A stretch of 64,000 nucleotides of DNA from Akanthomyces muscarius (GCF_028009165.1 NC_079243.1:930001-994000), one strand, 5' to 3'. Positions 19,891-31,105 are shown, numbered from the stretch's first letter. The notes: generated from the letters alone by a model not told the origin. Translations and numbers: made by a program.

Positions 19891-20798
19891 TATGACGAGT
19901 GATTGGAAGAGAATACGTGTTATGTAAAATCAGCATCCAAAATGAAGAATTGGACTCTTCTTGTATTTATATGAATAGCGCGCCGTCGGCTCGGCAGCGG
20001 GGCCGGCGAAGAGTGGCGGGTGGCATGTAACCTCGAGGGCTGTCACTGGTGGGGTGACGGCGATGTTCGGCATACAATGTCGTGATGGCGTCCCGGGACT
20101 TTCTACGGGCTATATTTATCAGAATATTACTGTATAGAGCATGATTCCTGATATCTCTCTACCTTGTACTTTTTTCGTCCGACTGTGAATAGCTGTCTTG
20201 CAATGTCAGTGGCACTTGGACGCGGCTCATAATGCTGCGGGCTTCCCCTCAACGTGGGGGAACCAAGACACACCCCACGATAGACGTAACGTTTGCTGCC
20301 CCCACCTACTGCGAAAACGCGGGATGCCGTGCGATTTAGCTGTTAGTTAACATGGCAAACACCGTTGCTCAAAGTTGTAGTTGCGATTATTCGATAGAGA
20401 TCAAATAGGCGAGCCGACCGATTGTGCATGTGTTCGGCCAGCATACAGCACAAACTCTGCGTAGGGAGAGACCCGCGGCATTTCATGCAACAGATCAGCA
20501 GTGGAAGAGAAAAGAGAATCACAGGCTCGCTTGATTGCAAAATGTTCATTCTAGATTCACCCCCTACTGTTTCTATGATACAGATTTTCTTGTGCCTTTC
20601 CACCCCAATGCGCCGGTATATGAGACTAAATGGTAAAACCCAGTTTGACAAAAATACATGTCGAACCAGATGGCAATTAAATGTCAACAAATGACAAAGT
20701 GCGAGAAACACGTCGTGCGAGAAACACGTCAAGTGCCCTCGACAGTAAAAGAAAAAGAAAAGGAAAAAGGGTAAAAGTCCCCAAAAAGAATGTGTCCT
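19891..20798. other. Intergenic, nothing recognised
   Basis: Promoter side of the GH3 gene and 3' side of the GT25-like gene. No repeat or RNA gene is seen. Confidence 0.4.
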
Positions 20799-22198
20799 CT
20801 ACGTGTAGAGGTCCTGGAATTCCGTCTTGCCATCCATAATGGCGTCCGCATTCAGACGCACGCTCCACTGGATCATGTCAGTGTGCGGCTCGGCCTGGTA
20901 CTCGGCGCCGTGGTCGCCAATGTTGCTATTCGCCGACTTCATGCCCGCGGGGCGATGATGGTTGAAAATCGGCGGCTGTGCAGCGATGCAGTTGTGCTTG
21001 CGGCGGCCGCTCAGCCCCATGCAGTAGAAGCGCAGCAGGATGTCGAGCGGGTCGCGGACCTCGCGCAGGCCAATCTCGCGCAGCAGCCCGCGGGCGCCCT
21101 TTTGCGTGACGGCGTAGCCCAGCGAGCACACGCCCTGCGACGCGTGGTGCACGGCGCGGGTGCGCTTCGGGTACTGGTCGACGAGCTCGTAGGGGTGCGG
21201 CGCGAGCGACCAGAGGCCGGTGGGCGGCACCGTCGCGTCGTCCTTGTGCAGGACGCGGCCCATGGGCAGGCCCTCCTCGGCGGCGGGGAAGCGCATACCG
21301 CAGTGGCCGAGCCACATCATCTCCCACTCGTCGCCGTAGGGGGAGATTTTCGGCGTCACGGTGCGCGGGAGCGCGTTGATGTCAAACTCGGGCACCGTCG
21401 CGTTGAGGTGCTCCTCGTTGGAGGGGTACGTCGAGTCGGCGTAGGAGGCGGTGCTGCCGGCGAGGGGCTGCGTGAGGGCCTGCGTCGAGATGGCGAGGTC
21501 CTGCATGATGGAGCGGATGCGGACGTCCCAGTCGGAGTCGTCTTCGAGGATGAGCGCGGATGTAATGTTGAGGCGGACGATCCTAGAGGGAGGGGTCGCC
21601 ATGGTTAGCGCATGTCTGCCATGTCGCACATTTCTGCATGGTGGGCCATGTGTAGAAAGTCATGTTTTGGACCCTGAATGGGGGGGGTGGTGGGTTTCAA
21701 TCAAGGGAGAGAGAGAGACATACTCTTGGAGAGCGTTGATGTGGCCGCGCCAGCAGCCGAGCTCGCCGCCGGTGAGGTGCTTGCCGTCCTCGGCGACGGG
21801 AACGGCCTTTTCGGAAATGTTGTCGCCCATGGGGCCGTCGATGAACTCAATCGTCAGCTCGCTCAGGGCGGCCTGGAGGGCCATGCCGTCGCGTCGGTCG
21901 GTGCGCGAGGGGAGGCCCATGACGTAGATTTTCTCAAACTGCGGACCACCAGTGTCAGCAACCATGGATTCGCCGGGATGATCAGGCTCCTTACGCCCAG
22001 CGTGCTGTTGTTAATCTTGTCGAGGATGTTGTTTGTGTACAGGGCCTTGGCGCGGTCGCGGACGGGCTGGATGCGGTGGCTCTGCAGCAGGATCCAGACG
22101 AAGCCGACGGCGGCCAGGATGGCGACGATGAAGCGCTTCGACATGGGCACGGCGCAGAGTCGGCCGGGCGCCGACTTTTGATCGCCAGCGGCGTACAT
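20799..22198 (-). CDS. GT25-like glycosyltransferase, type II membrane protein (400 aa)
   Basis: Three exons: 22198-21995, 21938-21724 and 21582-20799. Introns of 56 and 141 nt have GTAAGG/GTATGT donors and CAG/TAG acceptors, and the lengths sum to a whole number of codons. The N-terminus has one membrane anchor (RFIVAILAAVGFVWILLQ, about residues 22-39) after a short cytosolic stretch. The lumenal part starts FEKIYVMGLPSRTDRRDGM, the typical opening of the GT25 (LPS/collagen galactosyltransferase) family. GELGCWRGHINALQE follows, then SALILEDDSDWD, the acidic nucleotide-sugar/metal motif. Such fungal proteins are expected in the Golgi, transferring sugars to unknown acceptors. Family and topology are seen; substrate is not. 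Confidence 0.87.
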
Positions 22199-23913
22199 TG
22201 TGTATTTTTTTCGGTCGTTCTCTGGTGTCGGGCGGGATGGCCGGTCTTGTCGGTCAATCTTGGTGTTTCCCTTAATGGTCGAGGTAATGAGTGACGAGGG
22301 GAAAAACCCGGTGATATTTTAAGGAGTGTGTGTTGAAGATGGTGAAAAGGGCCCAGCTAGGGGTAGTTTGGTGGAAAGGCGAAAGACGTAAAAAAAATGA
22401 TCCAGTTGGAGGAAAGTCTAAAGCTGTCCTCAGCACAGCACACGACCCCAGATACTGGCGAAGAGGGTCTAGCTGGTCTCGACTCTCAACTGACCCCTTT
22501 TACTGGTATAAGCTCTTTTTTTTTTTAAGAACGAGGGGCAGTTGGTTGGACACTGGGTGACTGGTAAAGAACGAATGATCTGTCTAGGAGAAAATGGTAA
22601 ATGACTAGTACGCACGAAGGAATGACTAGCTGGACTATTATCATTCATGCGCCTTTGTCTCCAGAAAAAAATTGTCCTAGTGGTGACGCCCAGCTTTTCC
22701 TCCTGAGAGCGCGTTGGGAGGCACAGAGCTTGCTTGGCAGGCTGGAATTTGGTGGCGTTATGCCGCCCCCTTGCGCCCTCAGCTCTAAATAAATTAGCTT
22801 CTCTCGTATAACCATGCCATGCACCAGTAGGCTGTTGGTACCTCGTATCACTGGCACGCTGGCAAATCGTGGCCCACACCTCGCAGCCTTGTTCAGTGTC
22901 TCGGGTGTTCAAAAAGAAAAGAAAGAAACTTTACGACAGCCTGTCAGCCCGAATGCGGCAAAGCGCCACTGTCAGCCCGTCCCATCCCTGAAGCCTCAAT
23001 GCAAAGGGGGACAGAAAGCCAAGGCTAGCTACCATCTGCTCGCATACTGGTAATCGTAAGGCTGCACGTGGGCTGTTAATAGAGCGAATGTGCTAATTGC
23101 TGTGCTGATAAGAGAGACCTGCGAAACGCCTTGAGCTAGAGACTTGGGTTGCAGAAGAGTGTTGGCTAATGTTGGGGAGGACGGCGGCTTGCTGCTGTCA
23201 AGGCCCGAAGAGGCCGAGGCGCAAAGGCGAATAGGGGGTGTGTAGGACAGCCTCGTATCCCTGTTTCGATGGCACGGAGTGGCGAGCTGGCTTAGTTTTC
23301 CCCGACAAAGACCCCCGACAATTCCGCATCGCATCAAAGACATCTTGCGCACGAGGGCTTGCATCCGTCACAATGAGGAGGATGGGATGTATGAGATTAG
23401 CCTCGGGCCACATCCCGCCGGCGTGTCTGTTCTGCCCCGAAATGGCGTTTGACACCTTCCCCCAGCTTGTGCTCTGGCTCTATGCACATTTGCTCGGGAG
23501 CTAGTCGACACTGAGCCGGCTGCACTAGCAATCATCTTTCGAGATCCATCATCATGCCATGGTTCATTTCAGGGCTGACTACACATCATCGGCAAAAATC
23601 CCCCAGCCCAAGAGACCAGAACCAGAATCTGCCACAATCTACATTTATAGATGGCTTCTCAAGGGACAGCCAACTGCCCATCACGCAAGTTCGTCGACAA
23701 TGTTATACCGAAAAGACTCCACGAGGTCAAGTCATTGTGCAGCCGCCAGCTAACAACTCAGCTGTCATAATGGCACAACTGGTCCGCAACACCCTATTCC
23801 TTTCGCTTTGTCACACTGTTATACAACGTTGCCCAGCCGAAACCTCTACCAATCGCAATCTAGACAAGATTCTACACCATAGTCCGCGCCATCGTACTCC
23901 CGAGACGTCCCTC
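22199..23913. other. Intergenic, 1.7 kb, nothing recognised
   Basis: Several 60-150 codon frames exist (for example 22469-22912 and 23198-23504), but they overlap on both strands, mostly lack good starts and show no family motif. No repeat seen. Confidence 0.35.
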
Positions 23914-25267
23914 TTATTTTAGCTCCACGCCATCCGTTGCCCCGAAAAGCTGGGAGCAAAATTTGTTAGCAGGCTCGTGCACACAAGGTATAGAACCAAG
24001 GCAGATGGTAAGATGCACACATACCTTTTTTATATTCCCATAGATGCCAAATTGAACAGCCGTCATGGCGCCTACCATGACCAACCGAGCCCGCATCCCG
24101 GTAAATGCACCACGCGGCCCGAGCTCCGTCGCGATGCGCACTATGCGGCGCGTAGTATCCTCGCCTGCCTGCCCCCTGTCCTTGTTGATCTTGCTGAGGA
24201 TCGTGTCTGCCGGTTGAGAGACCACCGCAGCGGCCAGACCAGCAACGAGGCCCGCTCCGAGATTGACGCCCGTGACCCCAGCCGCGGAGAGGCTTTCCCT
24301 GTCCACCACGGCATGTGCCGTCTGCACTGCCTTTTCGTAAACCAGAAACGTCGCCATGGTGTATGGAATCCTGCACCGCAGCCACACGTCAGTCTCGCGG
24401 ATGGTTGAATATGGAGTCCGATACGTACTGCTTGAGGAGGATAGGCCCCAGGCCCGAGTATAGGCCACGCAGACCCTCCTCCCTGGCCATCTTTGCCAAT
24501 GCGTCGATTAAGCCGTTTGCGTAGGTAGGTTGGGAGACGAGCCGGATCCGAACAGATTCAAACGGACATAGGGCGATGTCGCCCAGGAATTCTGCCGCCG
24601 CGGCCGATGTAAGGTACACGGCATTGCGGTTGTCGGCGGTGGTCGAATATCCGAGATAGTCGACGGCCTGTGCCTTGAAGAACTCGTACCCGCCAAATTT
24701 AAAGGCGCCCTGTAGGCAATATCCTGCAATCGTCGGTTTTAATCCTGTCAAGAAGGCCGCCGGCCCTTCCAGCTGCAAGATTTGCCGTGCGCTCTTGTAA
24801 AGGCTGCTGCTGTACTTTGTCGGATCAAGTTGTATTCGAGTCTTTACACTGGTTGGGAGGCAAAACATGTTATTGGTCAAGCTCTCATGGCAGAAACGGC
24901 AGAGCGGCATGCGTTTCGACTGCCCACAGCACTTTGAGAGGTACATTGCGTAGCGGACGAATCGAAACGGGTGCAACTCCCACACGGACAGCACAGTGGT
25001 TGCTTACACGTCGACGGGAGTCAGGATTGCATGTGTGAATGCACAACAGAATGCCCCGGCCAAGGCGTATCTTGCGTACAAGGAGACATCTGCGGTACCC
25101 TGGCTAACGGTGACTGTAGATTGGATGCTTTTGGCCGGCACAAGTTTGTCGTTGACGGTAGCTGCTTCTCCCGCCCTCGAGGTATGTGCAGCGACAAAAT
25201 AGGCGCTAAAAGAGACAGTGAGTGGATGATTCGAACCAGGGGTAGAAGCTCGCCTTTACACGGGCAT
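23914..25267 (-). CDS. mir1: Mitochondrial phosphate carrier, Mir1-like (335 aa)
   Basis: Likely exons: 25267-25260, 25205-25008, 24848-24429, 24370-24025 and 23949-23914. The solute-carrier signatures are clear. LTPVDVVKTRIQLDP spans an exon junction, GLKPTIAGYCLQGAFKFGGYE is a hallmark of the mitochondrial phosphate carrier, ALCPFESVRIRLVSQP is the second repeat and VSQPADTILSKINKDRG the third, with PYTMATFLVYEK between. The protein imports phosphate with protons across the inner membrane. Everything from 25205 down is well supported. The start is less certain: no ATG lies in frame in the second exon. The proposed 8-nt first exon (ATGCCCGT|GTAAAG) uses an ATG one base after the stop of the upstream small gene. 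A non-coding or distant first exon is the alternative. The N-terminus diverges from common Mir1 proteins. Confidence 0.85.
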
Positions 25268-25268
25268 T

Positions 25269-25517
25269 CTACAGCCACCACCACCTTCTCGGACCAGGTT
25301 CGCGCTTAATCTCGTTCAGCTTGTCGGAGAATGTCTTTTGCTGCTGGACGCTGAGGCTGTTTCCCACAGCATCCAAGACCTTGAGATGCTCCCTCTTCAG
25401 CTCCTCGAACCCGGCATCTAGCTCCTTGTGCCATGGGTACAGCACAAACACCTGGAAGCCCAGGGCGGAGCTCGCCACCAGGAAGTTGGTCAGGGAAACA
25501 CCACGCGTGAATATCAT
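25269..25517 (-). CDS. Small membrane protein (82 aa), possibly mitochondrial
   Basis: Intact ORF from an ATG at 25517-25515. It begins MIFTRGVSLTNFLVASSALG, continues FQVFVLYPWHKELD (one hydrophobic segment, about residues 8-27), then a charged helix (FEELKREHLKVLDAV) and a C-terminal RRWWWL. A short N-terminal anchor followed by a charged coiled-coil tail fits small inner-membrane or assembly-factor proteins of mitochondria, but I cannot name the family. Its stop codon is separated by a single base from the likely ATG of the phosphate carrier on the same strand (TAGAATG), so both may come from one transcript. Confidence 0.65.
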   Translation of the reverse strand: MIFTRGVSLTNFLVASSALGFQVFVLYPWHKELDAGFEELKREHLKVLDAVGNSLSVQQQKTFSDKLNEIKREPGPRRWWWL

Positions 25518-26110
25518 TGTGGTCGCTAGGTCGATCGATTGGCTGTGTTTTCAAGTAAAGAGGCCGCAACCGTGGATGATTGCACTGTGGCCTGCTGGTC
25601 TGCCTGCTTTCGGAGAAATGTGTCAAGTTAAAGCAAAAGGGGTGTAGGCAAAGGGTAAGGATTGGAAAAAGTCCACGAGCTGAGGAACGCCGAAGTCGCA
25701 AGGCAGACGATGGGTTTACGGCGGGAACTTTCGGGTTCGAGTATACCCACTCAAAGGCGTGACATAGCCTCCTCTCGATCGTAACTAAGTGTGTCATTTC
25801 AGGACGGCTCACTGGGCGCGCCGACGTGGTGATTCGTCCATTGCCAGTAGAATTGGCCCCTGCGCGCCTGTCGATCAGAAATACGCTAATCCCGAAACAC
25901 AGCGCCGATCAGGGTTATATCTCGGGGTTGCTTCTCGTGGTTTTGTTTCTTCCCGAATTAGGTTAGCCGTTGATGTCTGTCAAGTAAAATCAGCCTACTT
26001 TCTACAAAAAACAGCCCACTCCGCCCCCTCCGATCCAGAACAGTCACGCTATACCACCCTTAAACTCCCGAAAATCATGCGACTTGTATCTGGGGCGCGG
26101 CGAGTTGGAG
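25518..26110. other. Intergenic, nothing recognised
   Basis: Promoter side of the small membrane protein gene and 3' side of the KipI-like fragment. Confidence 0.4.
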
Positions 26111-26586
26111 CTATAAATTGTACTTGTTCCTAGGTTCCTCCGAGCGCATATACTGTAGCTTCAGGGCCCCGACGAAAAAGCCGACGGCGACAGTCAGCCA
26201 TGGCGCTTTGAGGATGGAGTCCAACACTTCCTGGCGAGTAGTTAGCGCGTTTGTTTTTTGGCGCATGTATTCACATTGTCGGGCATATAAGCCGCCGTAG
26301 GCCGAATGTTCTCCATATATCTCTGGTTTGATTCGGCAAACGACGAATGGTCAAGACAGACCGGCAGCCTTACTTCTCTCGCCGGTATCCGAATTCCAGC
26401 AATCTCCCCGGCGTCATTATCCAACTGGATCAGTTTTGCCAGAAGAGTGTCTTTGGCCGTCCTCCGAGGGTCAAAGTGGATAGTGAGTGTGGCAAAGCTA
26501 AGCTCACCTCGGACCCCACCAAACTGAGCAGCAGTGAGTCCCTTCAGAAGAAGATAGACGCAGGCTGTGCCTCTCAAGTCTAGCAT
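26111..26586 (-). pseudogene. KipI/PxpB-like (allophanate hydrolase subunit 1 family) fragment
   Basis: Two exons, 26586-26275 and 26230-26111, flank a 44-nt intron with a CTAAC branch site and CAG acceptor. The translation matches the C-terminal part of AHS1/KipI proteins. FGGVRGELSFATLTIHFDP is followed by IPAREVRLPVCLDH, ESNQRYMENIRPTAAYMPDN, and after the intron APWLTVAVGFFVGALK. PxpB/KipI works with PxpA and PxpC in ATP-dependent 5-oxoproline cleavage; related domains sit in urea carboxylase. The N-terminal half is absent: immediately upstream lies a 231-bp A/T-rich stretch. The end (RSEEPRNKYNL) also lacks the usual PLDPR segment. Even if expressed from the ATG at 26586 it would be about 143 residues, so it is probably non-functional. 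A PxpA-like fragment lies on the other side of the transposon nest. Confidence 0.72.
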
Positions 26587-26817
26587 CTATCTTTATAAGA
26601 GATAAACTAGAATCGCAAATAATATAATAATAGCTGAAATCTAAGTTACATATAGAGAGGGATCAAGTGAATCAATTAATATAAGTAATTATTTAGCTTA
26701 ATATAATATATTAATCTTAATAGTATTTCCTATTTCTTTATATTATAAAGGTAAGTATATATATAATAGTAGCTTATTATTTTAACTTATAATAATTAGT
26801 TAATAACTTATTACTAT
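26587..26817. other. A/T-rich stretch between KipI fragment and GLFG-lipase gene
   Basis: About 230 bp composed almost only of A and T with TA-rich words, like the RIP-mutated block at 30.8-46.7 kb. No TIR, LTR or ORF can be recognised. It probably replaces the lost N-terminal part of the KipI-like gene (inference). Confidence 0.5.
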
Positions 26818-29584
26818 TTATTTAGTAGCCATTAGAGCTATATCCTGCCTCCTTTTAACCTCTTCCTGTATAAGGCTAATAAGCGATTCGGAATACGGGC
26901 ATTCATCAGCAGAATCCCCCCAGCCGAGGGCTTTTAGTCCTTGTTGGATCTCTCTCCAGTTTATGCCCTCAAAGAATCCGAAATCATCCTTTCTCTCGAC
27001 AATTGCCACAGCAAGCTCAATCCAAGCAGCAAGGAATTTTTCCTCGTGCGCGGAAACTCTAGCTTCATCGATGGATAGCGAATCAGACGATCTTTTGTGC
27101 CACTGTCTAGTTCGAGTATCCAGTCGAAACTTCTCGAAGAGACCGCATTTTAATCGCGGATCCGAGCTGAGTCTGGTGTGAAGTAGGCGTGCGGAAAAAT
27201 GAATCTGAAGCTCGACTGCTTCCGATATTGACGGCTTTGCGTTCAATCTCGTACACTCATTGCAGTTTTGAGGCCGAGCAAATTGGGCAAACTGATATAA
27301 GAATGAATCACGCTTTCCGTCTAAAAGACCCAGACTCAGGTAGTAGGTTACCAGCCAAAGGCCTTTTCGCGACTCATTGACTCGCCCTAGTTTTATTAAG
27401 CGTCAGAATTAGTACATGCCGACAGACTTATCAGCTTCAGCGGCGTACCTTTTGTAATTGCCAGGTTATTGAGCTGCATGAGCTTTTCCCTCGACGAGGC
27501 TTGCAAGGGTGTAACAAAAGGAAGTAAAGCCTCATAGTCGAATCCCGCCCCGCAGACACTTTCAATTCGCGAGACCATCCAAAAAAGGGTCAGCGTTGAA
27601 AGGCCAGGATCTGCATTCCCACCCCCAATATCAGAGTGGCAGCCGACAAAAGCGCATTGTTCAACTTTGGTGTGAGACGCGACCTTTTCTTTCCAGAGCA
27701 TCGGTTTGAAGCTCTTCCTCTTCTCATGCATTGCGACGGCATGGAAGACATGCTTAACATTCTCCGGAACTCTGTCTCTTACGAATGACAGCTTCTTTTT
27801 CTTCCACGGCCAAACTGACCTCACAGCACTAACAGTATCCCATTCGGCAAGCACCTTGATAGTGATACCAGGCATTCGGAGGTGGCCCAAGGTCTCTAGT
27901 TCGGATTGTAGTTTCTTTGATGCGCCCTTTAGGCCTTCTGCACTTCTTTTCCAAGATTGGTAAATTGTCGGAAGAAAAACTAGGCCTTTTCGCCGAAGCA
28001 GACCAACAGCATTAATGAAATGTGCGAGGCATCGAACGGCAAATGCGCCTCGAGAGAATCCAACCAAGATAATCTCATCGAGGTAGGATCGTCCATTAAA
28101 ATTGTTGCACAGAAAGCAATAAGCAGCCAGAATATTCGCATCGATTCCTTTTATAGGTTAGAATATGCCGTCAAAGCTGTGGGCAGTACCTCACCTTTAC
28201 CAAAAGCCCCCGAGAAAAGACTGTCAACTGCCAAGGTTGACTGAGTCCCTATACCACTGGAGTAATATACCACTTGCCTGACAACACCATATCGTTGATC
28301 TTCGGTGGCGCGGCTCTTCCCGTCCACTCGACTCTTTGGAATTCCACAAGCGTCTCTTCCAAGCCGGGAAACAGCCCTAGCTAGCTTTGCCACATTGGTC
28401 ATGGGTGCAGCTGTGCCTGAAGCGTTGTTCCAGGTGCCGTCGCAGCATACAAAAAGGCGCTTCCGTTCACAGTCATGCGCCAGCTGTGTCAGTATACTAT
28501 TGGTAGTATTTTCTGGAGCATTGACAAAGTTGCTTAATGCGTCTGCATGGATGCGCAGTCCAAGGCCGGGATTCTCAGCGTCTGCATCGCGTTCTGCGCT
28601 AGTGTTGTGCTCTCCAAATAGGCCACCAAGACTATGACTGTTTGTAGCCTTGGAAGGGTTTGGAGCAGTAGCAGAAAACAAACCATTACCTGTATGATCT
28701 TTTGGGCTATTGATTATTTTCGAAGGAGAAACGCCATCGGATAATTGACTACTAGTGTCGGTATCACTGTGGTTGAGAGGCTGAATGTTGCTAAATAATC
28801 CACCAGTCTGACTGTGGTTAGGAGGCTGTTTGCTGCCAAACAATCCACCAGTATGACTGTGGTTGATAGGCTGAATGCCGCCAAATAATCCACCAGTCTG
28901 ACTGTGGTTGGGAGGCTGTTTGCCGCCAAATAGCCCACCATTATGACTATGGTTGAGAGGCTGCATGCCGCCAAATAATCCACCAGTCTGACTGTGCTTG
29001 GGAGGTTGTTTGCCGCCAAATAGCCCACCAGTCTGACTTTGGTCGGGAGGCTGAATGCTGCCAAATAATCCACCAGTCTGACTTTGGTCGGGAGGCTGAA
29101 TGCCGCCAAACAATCCACCAGTCTGACCGTCTGGGGGTTTAGAGGGATCCGAAGCAGAAGAGTTAAAAAATCCAAACCCAGTATGACGGCCTGGGATCTT
29201 AGAGGGATTCGAAGCAGCATTGCCAAATAATCCACCAGTCTGACTGTGCTTGGGAGGTTGTTTGCCGCCAAATAGCCCACCAGTCTGACTTTGGTCGGGA
29301 GGCTGAATGCTGCCAAATAATCCACCAGTCTGACTTTGGTCGGGAGGCTGAATGCCGCCAAACAATCCACCAGTCTGGCCGTCTGGGGGTTTGGAGGGAT
29401 CCGAAGCAGAAGAGTCAAAAAATCCAAACCCAGTATGACGGCCTGGGATCTTAGAGGGATTGGAAGCAGCATTGCCAAATAAAGCGCCAGTCGGTTTCGG
29501 CGCGGCATCAAGTAATGGTTCGCATGCCTCGAGACGTGGGTCATCGGGCATGGCGTTGGGGTTCTGCGTGGGTAAATCGGTCAT
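26818..29584 (-). CDS. GLFG-repeat protein with DUF2235/Tle1-like lipase domain (885 aa)
   Basis: Three exons: 29584-28195, 28147-27449 and 27386-26818. Introns are 47 and 62 nt (donors GTGAGG and GTACGC, branch CTAAC in the first), and the total is exactly 886 codons. Residues about 32-335 are a low-complexity array. Most units are 15 residues of the form TGGLFGGxQPPxxSQ, with two longer units containing GFGFF. GLFG occurs 12 times, plus one ALFG and two GLFS. From about residue 375 the DUF2235 (T6SS phospholipase Tle1-like) alpha/beta-hydrolase begins. RLFVCCDGTWNN is followed by VVYYSSGIGTQ, then IILVGFSRGAFAVR with the nucleophile Ser at about 495. EWDTVSAVR and CHSDIGGGN provide the likely Asp and His. 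The triad looks intact. DUF2235 proteins are common in fungi; the FG-type N-terminus is the oddity. No signal peptide. The stop lies at the edge of the A/T-rich stretch. Confidence 0.88.
28779..29490 (-). repeat. Coding minisatellite: 45-bp GLFG units and a 252-bp duplication
   Basis: The GLFG units of the lipase gene form a DNA array with 45-bp period (core ccaccagtctgactgtggtt on the plus strand). A larger block of 252 bp (84 codons), containing one long and three short units, is duplicated in tandem: the gtctgaccgtctgggggttt motif at 29121 recurs at 29373 with few changes. All units stay in frame. Confidence 0.85.
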
Positions 29585-31105
29585 GATTGTGTTGGGCGCG
29601 ATCGCGACAAGTCCGGTGCGAGCGAGTTCTGTTTATACAAGCTCCAGTTAGTCTCTTGTTGAGGTATCGTAACCACTGAGCTCCCTTTTGCTTTGGGCCA
29701 AGTGGTACTCGTACCTTCTGAAGGCCAGAAAGCGCCAGCAAGTGTCAGGATCTTTGTTGGGAGGAGCAACAGCTGGTGGCAACCCTCATACAATAAATGC
29801 ATTCTATGTACGAGTTTGTATGGTAAGCATAGAAATAGATTGTATTGTGGAAGTGACACCCTCTTAAGGAAATCGAGAAAATGTCAAAGTGCCCCACACT
29901 GGCAGCGACGGTCTCAGAATCCTGGCAGCTATGTTCGCGTGATCAGGCACATCAGCAGTGCTATGGGTGACAACAAGGCTACTGGCAATCATGGACGCGT
30001 GCAGATCCCGGACGCATTGTCTGCCAACTAAATTGTCGCAGATTATTCTTGGCGGCTACATCACCAATAGTAACTACCCAATAAGAAATTGCCATAATTA
30101 CTGGGGATCGTAGTCTGTACGGTTAGAACACTACACGTGCTTTGTATCTGGAAACGGGTTAGTAACGATATAAATTTGTTGCGAGAACACTAGGGCGGCT
30201 TGTTTCATGGCCAGTCACTGCCACGGCGCAATGTTACAAATGAAATATCCAACAACGAATAGAACTCTTTGTTAGTGATAGTTACCACACACACTAAAGT
30301 ACTAGTGTAAGGCAGCCCCCCACTAGTGCCCTACATATGCCTCCACAAGGCTAGAAGTGGCTGGCGGGCCGTGGCGGGAAAACAACGCCAACTTCCGTCG
30401 AAACGGCCGGCGCGTAACGGTGAAAAGTGATAGGACGAGTGTGAACGCGAATGTGCGGGTTGCAATATCCCAGCTCGTTCTGCATGCATAAACGCCACTT
30501 CTAGGGACTGCTGTAGCGCTTTCTTGGTCGGCCGTTCCTCCTCCTCCATTGTAGTCCTGTGTGCATTCCGCATGTGTCGTTTCGCGCTCGTGGTCGAGAT
30601 CGTTCGCTATAATGTGTTACAACATTGCTTGCAATACTAGAGTCTCTGCCTACTCTAGTGCGTCTCCTCGCCTGCTCGGGGAAGGCAGTAGTGCTTCTAG
30701 GTTTCTAGTGTGCGTAGCTTGCGCTTCGTTCGGCTGGGACTTCGCGTGGACAGCGATATAGAGGACATAATAGCGGAAGTCTGTGTGTACAGTTAGTTAA
30801 CTACAGAAATACTTGATTCTAGTGCTAGGGAGCTTAGTGCCTAATATATAAGGTGCTTAGAAGATAAGAAGTAACTAATATCATCTTATATAAATATCTA
30901 GTTTAAATAGGATAATTTAATATTATATATTAAATTATAGATAAGTAAAATAATTCTTACTTCTTTTAATATATTTTCTATTAGTTATTATTAAGTAATA
31001 TATATATTTAAATAAAAGTTAGTAAAATATAATATAATAGCTTACTTATTTATCTAGCTTACTTACTTATTAATTATATTATTTATATTACTTATTTATT
31101 AATTA
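29585..31105. other. Intergenic, turning A/T-rich toward the transposon nest
   Basis: 29585-30770 has normal composition with no recognised gene. From about 30776 the sequence becomes nearly pure A/T with RIP character. At 31038-31079 a 42-bp stretch (ending acttacttattaattatat) resembles the inverted repeat of the Fot1/pogo element but faces the other way, so the end of a second, related element may abut the nest. Confidence 0.45.

Noticed and set aside
20790..21608. 272-codon plus-strand frame opposite the GT25-like gene
   Set aside because: Antisense shadow of the GC-rich exon; no motif and no ATG context.
23198..23504. Overlapping 85-88 codon frames on both strands
   Set aside because: Mutual shadows without family motifs or splice-supported extensions.
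28779..29490. Regular repeats considered as a CRISPR array
   Set aside because: Units are contiguous coding repeats without unique spacers in a eukaryotic gene.
28714..29544. 276-codon alternative frame in the GLFG array (VRLVDYLAAFSLPT repeats)
   Set aside because: Open only because the repeat unit is a multiple of three; the GLFG frame continues through canonical introns into the lipase domain.
30331..30573. 80-codon minus-strand ORF next to the transposon nest (EEEERPTKKALQQSLEV)
   Set aside because: Looks a little like a transposase N-terminus, but no motif confirms it and no inverted repeats frame it.
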